Assembly: GCA_030180135.1 (NCBI GenBank) | Contig: CM058239.1 | Coordinates: 69,447,823 to 69,511,822 of the forward strand | Direction: 5' to 3' | DNA from: Orychophragmus violaceus | Taxonomy: Eukaryota; Streptophyta; Magnoliopsida; Brassicales; Brassicaceae | DNA length: 64,000 nt | In this document: positions 22,505-33,152 of the stretch, one piece after another | Position numbering within the stretch: the stretch's first letter is position 1 | How the letters are laid out: each line of letters starts with the position of its first letter | Notes under the pieces: model-generated | Databases searched by the model: none | What the model was told of the DNA's origin: nothing | The model's input: only the letters and a program-made list of their open reading frames with translations | Position numbers and translations under genes: made by a program

Positions 22505-24314
22505 CCTTTGGGCGCCGAGACACTAAAGGACCAGAGGCCAAGCTTGGAGATGCGGGAGCTACCTCATTAAAAACCTCCCTAAGGAAAACCTCATGGGATA
22601 AAACCTTAAGGAGGGAAAAAAGAGTATAGCCACAACATCCCCTTGATGTAAGCTTTGACCTTGTTCCTTTGTGCATTTGAATGAGCCGGTTCATTAGGTT
22701 AACTTCTCCTTTAGATTGCCTTCTCCATCTTGGATCAAGCTTCTCCATTGGACTAAGCTTCACCATTGGACCTTCCATGACCTTGCCTTAAGACTTAGCC
22801 TTCTTTCTTGTCACTCCTTGATCTCTCTCCTTGTCGCCCAATCTGCCCATGGTCTTACTCCTCCTTTAGGCCTCCTAATGAACCTTCACATCAAAGATTC
22901 AAAGAAGACTTGTTAAAGTAAAATGCCATGAGTTTAAGTATATGATTAAGCAATGGATAAGTAACACAAGTGATTTTTATTGACTTAATGAAGACTTAAT
23001 AAAAACAGTGAGAGTTTAGGAGTTTAGCCTTTTAGGAGTTGAGGTTTAGTCTTCCTTGTGACATGTTTGGGACTTTGAAACCTTGTGCATATCTCTCTGG
23101 ATTTTTGCACATCCAATCTAAGCCCTTCTTCTTCACACCAACACTCTTGATTTGAGCTGATTCAACGCCTACCACTAGCTTGCATCTCCTTCTTGGTCTG
23201 CTCCACTTAGTGATTCCCGGTTCTAACATCAATCAAGGTGTTGTTGCTTCTGGTTTAGAAGTTCCACTAGGGTTTACTCCATTTCTTTGAGGTTTAACAC
23301 CTCCCCCGTACTATTAAGCCTTCCACAAGCTTGTTGGCTTTCGACCTAGCCTTTTAGCCACGCCTTTAACCTTTCCTTAAGCCCTCATGAAGTCGGAAGC
23401 ACCATTGAGATGTGAGTTGATTCATCAGTTGCATAACCGGTTTTAGGTCCTCTTCTTTGGCTGCTCCTTGATGACTTCTCTTGAAACCTTAACAGCCTTG
23501 ATGGGTTGTTCAACTTGTAGCCTCCCTTAAGTATGAACACCTTTTGGTCTGCTCCTTTGTTAGCTTCAGATTAACCACACCATGCTAAGAGCCAATCCTC
23601 CATCATTACTCCATCTTAGAGCAACTTCAAGACTGATCTTCTTGACCATGATGCACACTGAGCCTTGAACCCAAGCTTCCATCACTGCCTCTTCTTGAAA
23701 CAGCTTCTAGACTTGATTATCCAAGAAATCAGTGTTGCCTTTCTTGACTAACTTGTTGTAGCAGCTTCTGGACGCCTCTTCTTCTTAGGTAAGCTCAAGA
23801 CCAGTGGGTACAGCCACTTAGAAACTGAACTCCAGCCCCTTTTGTAAACTGTCCTCACTAGTTGGTTCATCATTCCACCTAAAAACACCAAGAAACACAC
23901 AACAATCCTCAAAATAACACAGCTTTGATCAGGAGCTATGTACTCTGATTTTTAAGTCATTGTGAGCTAAGGAGCTTCAAGGACAGAACTCAGAGAGAAT
24001 AGGTGAAGTATAAGTAACCAGAGAATGAAAGAAAAATGCAGAGAATGGGAGAATGAATGAATGAACACATAAGCTCAGATTAAGAGATTATGGGCAGAGA
24101 ATGAGAGTATAAATGAATGAGAGAATGAATGAGAGAATGAAGGGGAAGTTCAGGGACTGAGTTTTGCTCAGTTTGAGCTTTTGGTTTTGAGAACATTGAC
24201 TGAGTTTTGCTCAGTTTACTCTCTGAATTTGCGGAAGCTTTGAATGAGAAAGGGACAGAATTTTGCTCTGTTTTTCTCTGGTTTTTGAGCTTGATTCAAT
24301 CCTAGAATCTTATG

Positions 24315-24325
24315 CTCTGATACCA
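24315..24325 (-). other. Primer binding site (tRNA-iMet type) of the minus-strand element
   Basis: CTCTGATACCA on the plus strand is the reverse of TGGTATCAGAG and touches the LTR boundary at 24326, fixing the element's orientation. Confidence 0.88.
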
Positions 24326-25356
24326 TGTTGGGATTTCACAATCATGACCATTGAATCATGTTGAGAAACCTTGAGATTACTCTAAACCCTTGTTTAGAGA
24401 GAGAGAGAGCTTAAGTGAATCCGCAACCAAGTTTAGCTTGGAAGTTAATGGTTCTACTTAGCTTTGACAAGAGCACCACTCTATTTGAGACTTATCCAAG
24501 AGCCTTACATCACTTATAGAGTGTGTTTACTCATGAGGATTAAGAGAATCAGTAAGTAGAGGGTGTTGTTCTTGTAAATGTTCATGAAGAGCCGGTTTTA
24601 TCTTATCTCTTGATTTAGCTATGGAAGAGCTAATCAAGAGCATAACCAGGAGCATTAAAGCTCCCTTAGGACCGAGACTCAACATGCTTTCATTGTGTTT
24701 GAGTGAGAGACACAATGAGAGAAAGGGGAAGAAGAGAACGCATAGAGAGAGAATGAAAACCCTAGCGTTTGTTTCAACTCTTTCTTCTTATTTCTGCTTA
24801 ATGAATGTGTTACAAGTCAGGTGCTTATATAGGCACTCTACATTGCTTTACACAACAATAAAATGAGCATAAACTTAATGAGAATCTCGGACTAAACAAG
24901 AGGAGGAGGTGTGATGCAACGGTCATAATTCAAACATGAGAGAGAGTGGTCTTGTTTTGGTTCAGACTTGATAGTGACTTGTTGCTGAACCGTGGGACCA
25001 CTTCTTTTGTTTAATTCCTTCATGAGCTGCTGGAGATAGGGACAGGCTTTGTTTGTGTCTCAAGGAGAGAGAGAGAGAGTGATAGTGACTTGACCTAACA
25101 GTCACATGCGCTCAAGTTCACTTATCAACTCTCTTATAGCTTATCCCTTCTTTAGGTGTGATAAGCTGAGGCATACTCCTTGATAAGCTCACGCATTCCT
25201 CTTCCTTTGTTCCACACTCTCTTGGTCGTGATACACACTCCCAAGTATAGCCATCTCCTCTTATCTCACTTCACTCACACCTTTGGCTCTTCTTGCTTCT
25301 TTCCAAAGTCTCGGTTATACTCTTATTGTTGGAACATAACCGAGCATGTTCCAACA
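24326..25356 (-). repeat. LTR (5' LTR in element sense)
   Basis: 1031 bp, TGTTGGGATT to GTTCCAACA. Differences from the partner are few substitutions and small length changes in GA runs. Confidence 0.88.
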
Positions 25357-25536
25357 CCTTTGGCTCTTCTTTATCACTTCTAGTGTGGACTTCATTGCAT
25401 TGTGCTTCTTTTGTCTCACACCAAAGTGCATCCAAGGAATGACTTCTAGGCCTTGTCATTGTGACTTCGGCCTTTCCTCCTCCTTGAATGAATCCTCTCT
25501 AATACTCATTCGTGAATGCTCCAGGGATTGGTTCAG

Positions 25537-26071
25537 CCATTGGAAACTCTCAGTAAGAATTGTGGTGAGACCGTGTACCAACTTATTGTGAACCGTGATA
25601 TTTTGCCTGATATGGTCAAAATAGTGAAGAAAAAGGTTCTTACTTACCATCTCTAACATGGTTGTAATATTTGAATTCTTCATCAAATTCACTTACCTGG
25701 AAATTCACCGAACTCACTTATGCAGCCAGACCTGAGTGTAAGGGAGAAGATACTTAGTTTATTAGATTAGATACATGGCAAGAAGCTTTTGGTGGAAGCG
25801 GCGGAAGATTCCCTCAGTATTTTAATGCTTATCAGGGTATATAGCTTGACCCTTTATGTATATGCAATTCTACTATCATGTATCAAAGTTTTGATAACCG
25901 GTTTTACCTTTTGAAAATTTAGTCTGCTGGAACTGAGTTCCCACCTCGAACCGAGAGCAGTGTACTGTTCTTTACTCCACCTCAGACTCAACCCATTATT
26001 GCTCACGCCCCTGCATCAGATGAAGATGCTGCTATTCATGCCTCTTTGCAAAGTGATGATGCTTCGAATAG
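25537..26071 (+). pseudogene. TOM1-LIKE (VHS/GAT) gene relic, three exons
   Basis: Three pieces in gene order encode the back half of a VHS domain and the linker of plant TOM1-LIKE proteins, which bind ubiquitinated cargo in endosomal sorting. Exon a (about 25537-25635) encodes LETLSKNCGETVYQLIVNRD and ends before GT. Exon b (25737-25836) encodes PDLSVREKIL, then AFGGSGGRFPQYFNAYQ. Exon c (25923-26071) encodes EFPPRTE, FTPPQTQP and HASLQSDD and ends before GTGAAT. Introns with GT/AG ends are kept, so this is a piece of a genomic gene, not a retrocopy. A 5-bp repeat (TAGAT) in exon b gives a stop and a shift. The VHS start, GAT domain and C-terminus are absent. Confidence 0.75.
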
Positions 26072-26269
26072 GTGAATCCATATTCTATCTAGACCATGAC
26101 TATAACAACATATGAAGGAGAGATATCTTTCCTTCTCTTTAGAATTTAAAGTGAGCATTGACGAATAATGAGTAGAAGAAGAAGATACAAACCCAAACTC
26201 TCAAGGCTTGTGTTACTGGAATTATCCATAACTCTCGGTAAAGAAGTCCAAATGACATTCCATTCATTG
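26072..26269. other. Spacer, nothing recognised
   Basis: The next TOM1-LIKE exon would be expected here, but I do not see it. Confidence 0.4.
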
Positions 26270-26900
26270 TCTCTTAATCCCTTTAAATCGAAATCGAAAA
26301 ACCAAACATGTTGGAGTCGGTTTTAGCACCCCTCCAAATGGCCCATTCATATAATAAGATCGGCCCGAAATAGAAGGTATTTATTATGGATAATTACTAT
26401 GTCGATGAAGATAAATAGCAATCTTCGAGGATAATCACAAAAGAAAAATATATATTTTCTTTTGTGGAAGATATCTATTTATTTTTAAGAAATATGACTT
26501 TTTTTATGCCGGCCTAAAACTCTATATAAGAGAATGAGGGCATTCAGGTTAAAGACATCGTGAAAAATATGGACAACTCTGGATGCCGGCCTAAAACTCG
26601 ACATGAGAGGATGAGGGTATTCAGGCTACAAGAGATCGATCTATAGACGACTCTGTAAGCCGACCTAAACCTCGACATGAGAGAATGAGGGTATTCAGGC
26701 TAAAGAAGATCGAAACATACACAATACAATAAGTCGCTAAGAGACGACTTAACTCTTTCACCATATCGTCATTTGACGAACTCTTTCAAAGAACTACGAA
26801 TGGCTTGATCCCTTTCCGAAGGGTACGTAGGCAGCCTTTTACAAGGTTCAGCTATAAAACATAATTCCCTTTATTACGATTCACCGGGGCCCCAATTTAA
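26270..26900 (+). repeat. Gypsy (Tat-like) LTR relic
   Basis: It contains GAACTACGAATGGCTTGATC and, close behind, GGGTACGTAGGCAGCC (about 26792-26836), words typical of the R/U5 part of Tat-lineage gypsy LTRs. An internal tandem array lies at 26508-26735. No partner LTR was found, so it may be a solo or truncated LTR. The boundaries are estimates. Confidence 0.5.
26508..26735 (+). repeat. Three tandem units of about 75 bp
   Basis: Units start at 26508, 26585 and 26659 with GCCGGCCTAAAACTC or a variant, each followed by ATGAGGG(C/T)ATTCAGG. Periods are 77 and 74. Confidence 0.88.
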
Positions 26901-29379
26901 GCCCTAATCTCATCGTCTCCGCCGAGCTAGGTTAAAAAGACTTTGCAGAATCCCTAATTTAAACCCTAAAATTCTTGCTATCTTCGGATATGCGGAATTG
27001 AGATCTTACAAAACACTTTCTCAGATCTCTCACACACAAACTGCAACCTAAGTAACATAAACAAAACCAAGATTCGATTCCATATACATTGCAGAAGAAA
27101 GTAATCGATCAAGAAAAGAGAAAACTTTGTAATTTACCAGCATAAGATCAGATTGTAGAATCAATAACACACATCGACTAAGACCTGCATTTTCACCCAA
27201 AAGACTCCTTGTCAGGCTTGCCCAGAATACTATAAGAATCAAATCAATAAGCAAGAGGATAACAAGGGAATCACGAAGAGAGGAAGGCGTGAACAGACCT
27301 GCCCAGAATGGAGATGTGTCTGTCCCAGGAGAGACATTTCTCTTATTATAGTAATGATTCACTATAGATGAAAATAGTTTTGCACATCAATATGCACTTA
27401 TGGATATAAATATAAAATTATCTGGTAAAAAGATATTAATCCTAGTCACATTTAAGACAAAAATCATCTTTACACACACAAAAAAAATTGTCTTAGCTCA
27501 TCATCTTTTATAATATAAAATAATGTAAAAGACATACAACTCGGATAATCATCCCCTTTGCAAATATACAGGCTTTTAGATTCGCTATGAAGACATCTAG
27601 TAGAAAATAGTGATGCGGATCATTATATTTCGTCTCTCGAGCATATAAAACCAAATTTTCGTTTGGTATCCTAAATTATTCCATATATTTTCTATAAAAT
27701 TAGGTCACTATAAGAAGATCGGCTTCTCTCGGAATATTAACAGTTTGCCTAAAAATCATATTCTTACATAATTGTTTTGTCCAGATTATGCTCATAAACC
27801 AATTGGATAAGCTATGAACAACTATTCCACTCATGCACATCTAAATTGAAGGAATTTTCCCCTCTCGTCGCAGTATAAAGGAGAGTCATCGCTTCCATCA
27901 CTGCCATCAATCAAGTTAGAATGTTAGTGGATTTTAGCGAAAACTTCTATATGGACGATCGATACCACGCCATATTCCTCAAAGTAGCAATGATGAAGTC
28001 TCAATAACAAATCTCTTCCAAAATACCCCTATAAAAAAGTATTGGACTCATTACAACAATCCCTATAAAGCTCACTAGATCTCACACAAAATAATTTTGA
28101 TTTGGCGGGTGGTTCAAGGCATTCTCCTCAAGATAAGTATATCATGGCACTCTAGGAACCAACATTTTCTACCGATGGCAAAAAAACGTCAACATCTGGT
28201 GTAATCAATGCAGAAGATTAGTCTACCCACAATACATTTTTATGGTTTTTCATAACTCGAATATGTTTTCACTATCTTCCTTTAGATTTTATATGAGATG
28301 AAGTTTTATGATAAAAAAATGTAATTAGTTTTGTGATCAGCATTCTTATTTTAGCGTTGAAGAGTATTTAGAAGACACAACAACGGTGTTTTCTAGGTAC
28401 CATTCATTAAAAAAGTGCCGCCCCAACCGACGAATAAAGTTCAAAACATTTTCTCAAAAGTCACTCCAAATCAATTTTGAAAAAACTATTATATGTGGAA
28501 TATCACACCGTGAGCATGGGTCTCTTTCGTAAGAATAGTCTCTTGAGAGTTTACATTTCGAGGAATATTCCTCAAGCTAAAAACTTTGAAATTCTATCTA
28601 AGAAGGAAAATCACATCAAGTTATAACGAGAAAGCTGGCCAATTTCCTAAATCTTCATGTATATCCACCAAATATAAACAATCTGTTTTTCAACTTAAAT
28701 TCTCAAGACAAATCTATCGCAAATGCACTATAATAGGCCATCTATATCAGCATGGAGCACCAAGAGGTTTTGTTATCATCCTCATTTCCCTATGACATCA
28801 TGTCTATCCTATAACACCACCTTGTCCACTTACATGCCCATAGTTAACATAAAAGACATAAATTTAGCATGGCATAATTTGGTTGTCCAAAGGTTGGGGG
28901 TTGATAGGATCTTCTTCCACTAGTGGCCCCTCAAGTTATTCCTCTCCTTCATATTGGTTTGCTGATATCCAGCTCTCAACCTCGAGAATGGCTAATTGTA
29001 GGGTATCCATCAAGAAAAATAATTCCATTAAACATCTTGTCATTTCTTACCTTCAATATGTACCATAAGATCCATGAAAAGTTTTTTCTTTGTGGATCTG
29101 AGAGTCACACTTCTTTTGTACGCTAAAAATGAAAATTCATATTTATACGTTTATAGATTCTTTTGTCTAAAATTGTAAAGTTGAGGTAATTCAAAGAGTC
29201 GATGGTTTATAGATTCTTTTGTCTTATCACACATAGAAAAATTCATGTCGGTGGCTAAATGTTATAAAAAAGTCTTTCACAAGAAAATATGCAACTTGAA
29301 ATACCCTGCCACATGAATGGTTTAGTTTTGGGGTTGTGTGAATTTCGCATACATGTTTTCAGCCATGTAATACTTTGTA
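26901..29379. other. AT-rich stretch, no supported gene
   Basis: Only short motif-free frames. The last few hundred bases before 29380 may be decayed LINE endonuclease sequence, but I cannot show it. Confidence 0.4.
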
Positions 29380-29400
29380 CCTGACCCCCTCCTCTTCTAG

Positions 29401-29867
29401 TTGGAGATATGTTTAAACAAGCGACCGTTTAAGTTCTTCGGTTTTCTCGCGGATCATCCGGATTTGAGTTATAATGTGTCAACCATTTGGGATTCAATAG
29501 AACCTATCTTCCAATCACGATCAGCTATGTTCATGTTTCATCGTAAATTTAAGCACCTGAAACTCGCTTTGCGACTCTTGAATAATAACAAGTTTGGGGA
29601 TATCCCTAAGAGAACGAAGGAGGCAATTAATTAACTATGCAAACAAGCGCTCAATGACGCTTCCTCTATTTCTTTTGCAGGCGTTTCTGAAGCAATGATT
29701 CATTGGAACCACTGGGCAAGTATTGAGGAGCGTTTTAACATGAAAAAATCTCGCATAACCTGGTTAAAGTATGGTGATCAGAACACTCTCTTCTTCTATA
29801 ATACTGTTTAGAGCAGAACATCATTCAACTCAATCCACCGCTTAGTTCTGGATTCAGGGGAAACTAC
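29401..29867 (+). pseudogene. LINE ORF2, post-endonuclease part
   Basis: Encodes NKRPFKFFGFLADHPD and, after a stop near 29632, SRITWLKYGDQNTLFFYNTV, both typical of plant LINE ORF2 between endonuclease and reverse transcriptase. A further stop follows at about 29810. It is interrupted by copia-2. Confidence 0.85.
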
Positions 29868-30557
29868 TGTTGGGAATGTCCTGAAATCTACCGTACTATC
29901 TCTAGAAAGTATGATAAATGTCGAGATCAGACATAAGTCATAAATACTGGGTGATCATGATGACTTGCTAGAGTCCGCTCTTAATCTATAAGTTTAGGAC
30001 TTATTACCAGTATTGTATGATCCCAAAGGGTCACACACCATAGCTAACGGGAAAGTTAACATGGAATGAATACGGTAAGATGCAAGGCATTTACTGTATT
30101 TGTGCAGAGAGTTGGGCCGTTAGTTTAATCACTTGGGCCCATATCGAGACAAATGACTTGTGTCGATCGACACAAGTGTATGTGTCGGTCGACACAGTTG
30201 CGAAACCGAGACATCGGTTTAGGTTTATGACAGAGTCGATATTTATTTGTGTAGTCTTATAATTTCGACTCTAATGGTCTGCGACCTAATACCTGAGCCG
30301 TCTCTCTTCTCTCTCTGATCAATCCATTGCTTTGGTCTAGCAACCATCCCGGCTTGTAAGAGTGTGGATACTGAAGGAGGAACAGGCATCTGATCTGTTC
30401 TAGCTGATCTCATCATTACCATCCATCAATCCGCTGCAATCTGAAAGGTAATGATCAGGTTTGGTTTTGTGATTCGTTCTACAAGAACCTAGATCTGAGT
30501 TATATGTGCTAGGTTGCAATCTGTTAATTGAACCATGAACACACATATAATCCTACA
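29868..30557 (+). repeat. 5' LTR of copia-2
   Basis: 690 bp, TGTTGGGAATG to AATCCTACA. It holds a 22-bp perfect palindrome at 30156-30177 centred on TCGATCGA and a variant at 30182-30195 (TGTCGGTCGACA core). Confidence 0.96.
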
Positions 30558-30558
30558 G

Positions 30559-30570
30559 TGGTATCAGAGC
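30559..30570 (+). other. Primer binding site of copia-2 (tRNA-iMet)
   Basis: TGGTATCAGAGC one base after the LTR end. Confidence 0.95.
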
Positions 30571-30727
30571 ACCAGGTTATTGGTTTTTGCTTTATGAATC
30601 TGATTTAGGTTGTTCTTACTGTTTAAAATCGAATTTGGTTAAGAAATTTGATCAGAAAACATGAAAACCTAAGAATTAGATCGCATCAATCCGATTGAAA
30701 GCCATTGGTGTGCGATCTGGTCGCCCG

Positions 30728-31025
30728 TGTCGATCGACGAGGGAGCGAGGTATCGGTCGATATCGATCGATCCGATTGACATCTCGCGGTCCTGATGACC
30801 CGATTGACCCGAGCTGATACACGCTAGTATCGATCGACATGAAAGACTCATATCGATCGATACGAAGGCGATGCCCATGTCGATCGACGAGGGAGCGAGG
30901 TATCGGTCGATATCGATCGATCCGATTGACATCTCGCGGTCCTAATGACCCGATTGACCCGAGCTGATACTCGCTAGTATCGATCGACATGAAAGACTCA
31001 TATCGATCGATACGAAGGCGATGCA
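30728..31025 (+). repeat. Two tandem 150-bp units rich in TCGATCGA, copia-2 leader
   Basis: Copies start at TGTCGATCGACGAGGG at 30728 and 30878, exactly 150 bases apart and nearly identical. Each holds about four TCGATCGA-centred words (for example TATCGATCGATA). The minus-strand open frame across it (repeated SIDIDRYL) is a by-product of the repeat. Confidence 0.93.
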
Positions 31026-32132
31026 GATAATCCGCGAGTAGCCAATCGGTTCAGCCGAGCTTCGTGGTTCATCTTTCCCTAAACCGAGACAATGAACCGA
31101 TCAATCCGATTGTGGTTCATTGTCTACTTTAGCCAGAACCGCAAGTTAGGTCAAAATTGGCTAAAACACAAGGTGTTTCTTCCCGGTTTTGGACTTAACT
31201 AAACCGATCCAATTTAATTGGTGGTTCAAGCGGTTAACCCAAATCGCGGTTTACTGGAAATAATTTTATTTCTGGTTAAACCGGATTGAAATTCATAAAA
31301 TTGAATTTTAACCTAAACCGAAGGCTGGTCTAAGTTTGATTTGGTTGGACCAAATAATTTAGAGCTGGTCTGGTTTAGTAAATAACCGATGGTTTTGATA
31401 GTTAATTTGGTCTTGGACCAGAATTAATAAACCGGATCGGTTATGTCAAATTATTGGGCCAGCTGGAATTCTATGGTCTTGGGCCAAGAATTGGGCCTAT
31501 AATTTGTGACCCAACCCAAAATATTTAATGAAATATTTAAATTAGAAATTTCTAATTTTAGTAAGTTACTAAATTTAGAAAGTTTCTAAAATAAGAAAGT
31601 TTCCCAAAATAGTAATCTTCTATTTTTGGAAATAAAACTTAAAATCCTCAAAACAATATCAAGCTTGGATGTCTTTCCAATCTTGTCAGCTACTTAACGC
31701 TTACTTGATTACAGATATGGCTTACAGTGTGAGGTGTCTGTTTTCGCGTAAGTAAAGTAGTATATAGTCACTAATTTCATTGGGAGTCCCAGACTTTAGT
31801 GATTATTTGGCTGTAAGAGATTGGTTTCCTTGACTGGGCCATCGGGAGTCCCGGGCCTTGAGACATCTGGTGAATTTGGGCCTCGGGTCCAATTCACAAC
31901 CGAGAGTTATTGGTTATAACTAGCTGTGTGTATGCTTACCAAGTAAAGCTAATTCCGGGTGACGGCCAGTGGCCCACTTTGGATTTAGCTGAACATGGGT
32001 CTCGGAATCATTGCATTCTTATGAGGTTAAACAAAGAAATTTTGAATGCAATGCGAGTTTTCTTATAAGTTGTTAAGATTACTCTTTTATGAACTTAATA
32101 ACTAAAACTCTATTTATCTCTAAATTTCAGCT
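31026..32132 (+). other. Leader of copia-2 between repeat array and gag
   Basis: Non-coding, rich in AACCG/CGGTT words; unusually long (about 1.6 kb from primer site to gag ATG). It may hold packaging signals (inference). Confidence 0.5.
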
Positions 32133-33152
32133 ATGACAAGCACAAACAATCAAAACACTTTCTCGATCCGGTCTGTCCTTGAGATGGACAAACTGAACGG
32201 ATCAAATTTCTTGACTTGGTCACGGAACCTGAGGCTAGTCCTCAGGCATGAGAGAAAGGACTATGTCCTTGAGAAAGCTCTCCCCGAGAGGATCGGATCC
32301 AAAGCCAATCATGCAGTATATAATGCTTGGAATAAGCATTATAATGATGCGGTAGATGTGCGTGGTCTGATATTGGCTACCATGGAATCAGATTTGCGGA
32401 AGCAATATGAGAACATGGAGTCGCCAATAGAGATGATCAGCAGCCTGAAATTGAAATTTCAGGAGCAGGTAAGAGTGGAGAGATACCAGTTGGTTAAATC
32501 TCTCACTAGCTGCAAGCTACCGATGGATCATCCAGTAAGTCCTCATATCAGTAAAATGATGGGTTACATTGATAACCTGAGGAAACTGGATTATCCAGTT
32601 AGCCAAGAATTGGCAACTGATATCATTCTGCAGTCACTGCCGTCAAGCTATGATAAGTTCGTAAGGGACTATATCAAGAAAGGCTTAACGAAGACGTTGA
32701 CTGAACTGCATGATATGCTCAAGACAGTTGAGCCAAACGTGAAGAGTACCCTGTACAATCTCATGAATGAGAAGGGTAGGTTTAATAAACCTAATGCTGA
32801 CAAGGGTGAAGACAAAGTTGTCCAGATTTTGAATCATGGCAAGCGTGTGTCTTCTGAGCCCGAGTCAGATACCTCTTACGTTAGTAAGTGCTGCTACTGT
32901 AAAGAGACTGGGCATTGGAAAAGAGATTGCATTAAATTCATGGAAGATTATGAGGAGTTGAAGTCGATGTATGAGACTACTTCCTCAGGTATTCATGTTA
33001 TTACTTCAAGTTATACCTTAAAGGTATTGGATACTGGTTGTGGCACTGATATTTGTTATAATATGCAGAGCCTGAGCAACAGTAGAACGTTGAAGGAAGG
33101 GCAAGTGAAACTGCGTGTCTGGAAGGAGCTTGGGATGCTGCCTCAGCCGTAG
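32133..33152 (+). CDS. copia-2 Gag with start of protease, open frame
   Basis: 339 codons without a stop. The N-terminal 220 residues are the UBN2-type gag of copia elements (MDKLNGSNFLTWSRNLRLVL near the start). A CCHC knuckle CCYCKETGHWKRDC follows (residues about 250-263), then a protease-like segment around VLDTGCGTDIC. The frame ends soon after, where pol would continue, so the product would be a Gag with a stub of protease. Gag forms the virus-like particle and binds RNA in the cytoplasm. It is the only long open frame in this element, and its preservation next to a ruined pol is striking. Confidence 0.9.
   Translation: MTSTNNQNTFSIRSVLEMDKLNGSNFLTWSRNLRLVLRHERKDYVLEKALPERIGSKANHAVYNAWNKHYNDAVDVRGLILATMESDLRKQYENMESPIEMISSLKLKFQEQVRVERYQLVKSLTSCKLPMDHPVSPHISKMMGYIDNLRKLDYPVSQELATDIILQSLPSSYDKFVRDYIKKGLTKTLTELHDMLKTVEPNVKSTLYNLMNEKGRFNKPNADKGEDKVVQILNHGKRVSSEPESDTSYVSKCCYCKETGHWKRDCIKFMEDYEELKSMYETTSSGIHVITSSYTLKVLDTGCGTDICYNMQSLSNSRTLKEGQVKLRVWKELGMLPQP

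Larger units (their letters stand above)
21478..25356 (-). mobile_element. Minus-strand LTR element without visible coding capacity
   Basis: Two direct repeats of about 1.03 kb (21478-22504 and 24326-25356) flank 1.8 kb. On the minus strand TGGTATCAGAG (24325 down to 24315) directly abuts the right-hand LTR, so transcription runs right to left. No gag or pol domain is seen between the LTRs; 22505-24325 has only short frames and a low-complexity GAATGA-rich stretch (24050-24145). Flanks CTCAT (left) and CCTTT (right) do not match. Both LTRs are followed by CCTTTGG; if that belonged to the LTR the right flank would be CTCTT, four of five matching CTCAT. The LTRs differ by few changes, so the element is fairly young. 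Confidence 0.82.

Noticed and set aside
23290..23320. A copia purine tract and LTR start on the minus strand (complement of CCTCCCCCGTAC)
   Set aside because: No second LTR copy or pol sequence nearby; could be chance inside the non-coding element.
30080..30262. 60-codon frame present twice (also 36625-36807)
   Set aside because: Lies inside the copia-2 LTR and is repeated with it.
30669..30990. Minus-strand frames with repeated SIDIDRYL words as a repeat protein
   Set aside because: They arise from the 150-bp palindromic DNA repeat read on the wrong strand of a copia leader.
30728..31025. Possible CRISPR-like array
   Set aside because: Two tandem copies without spacers in a plant retroelement leader.
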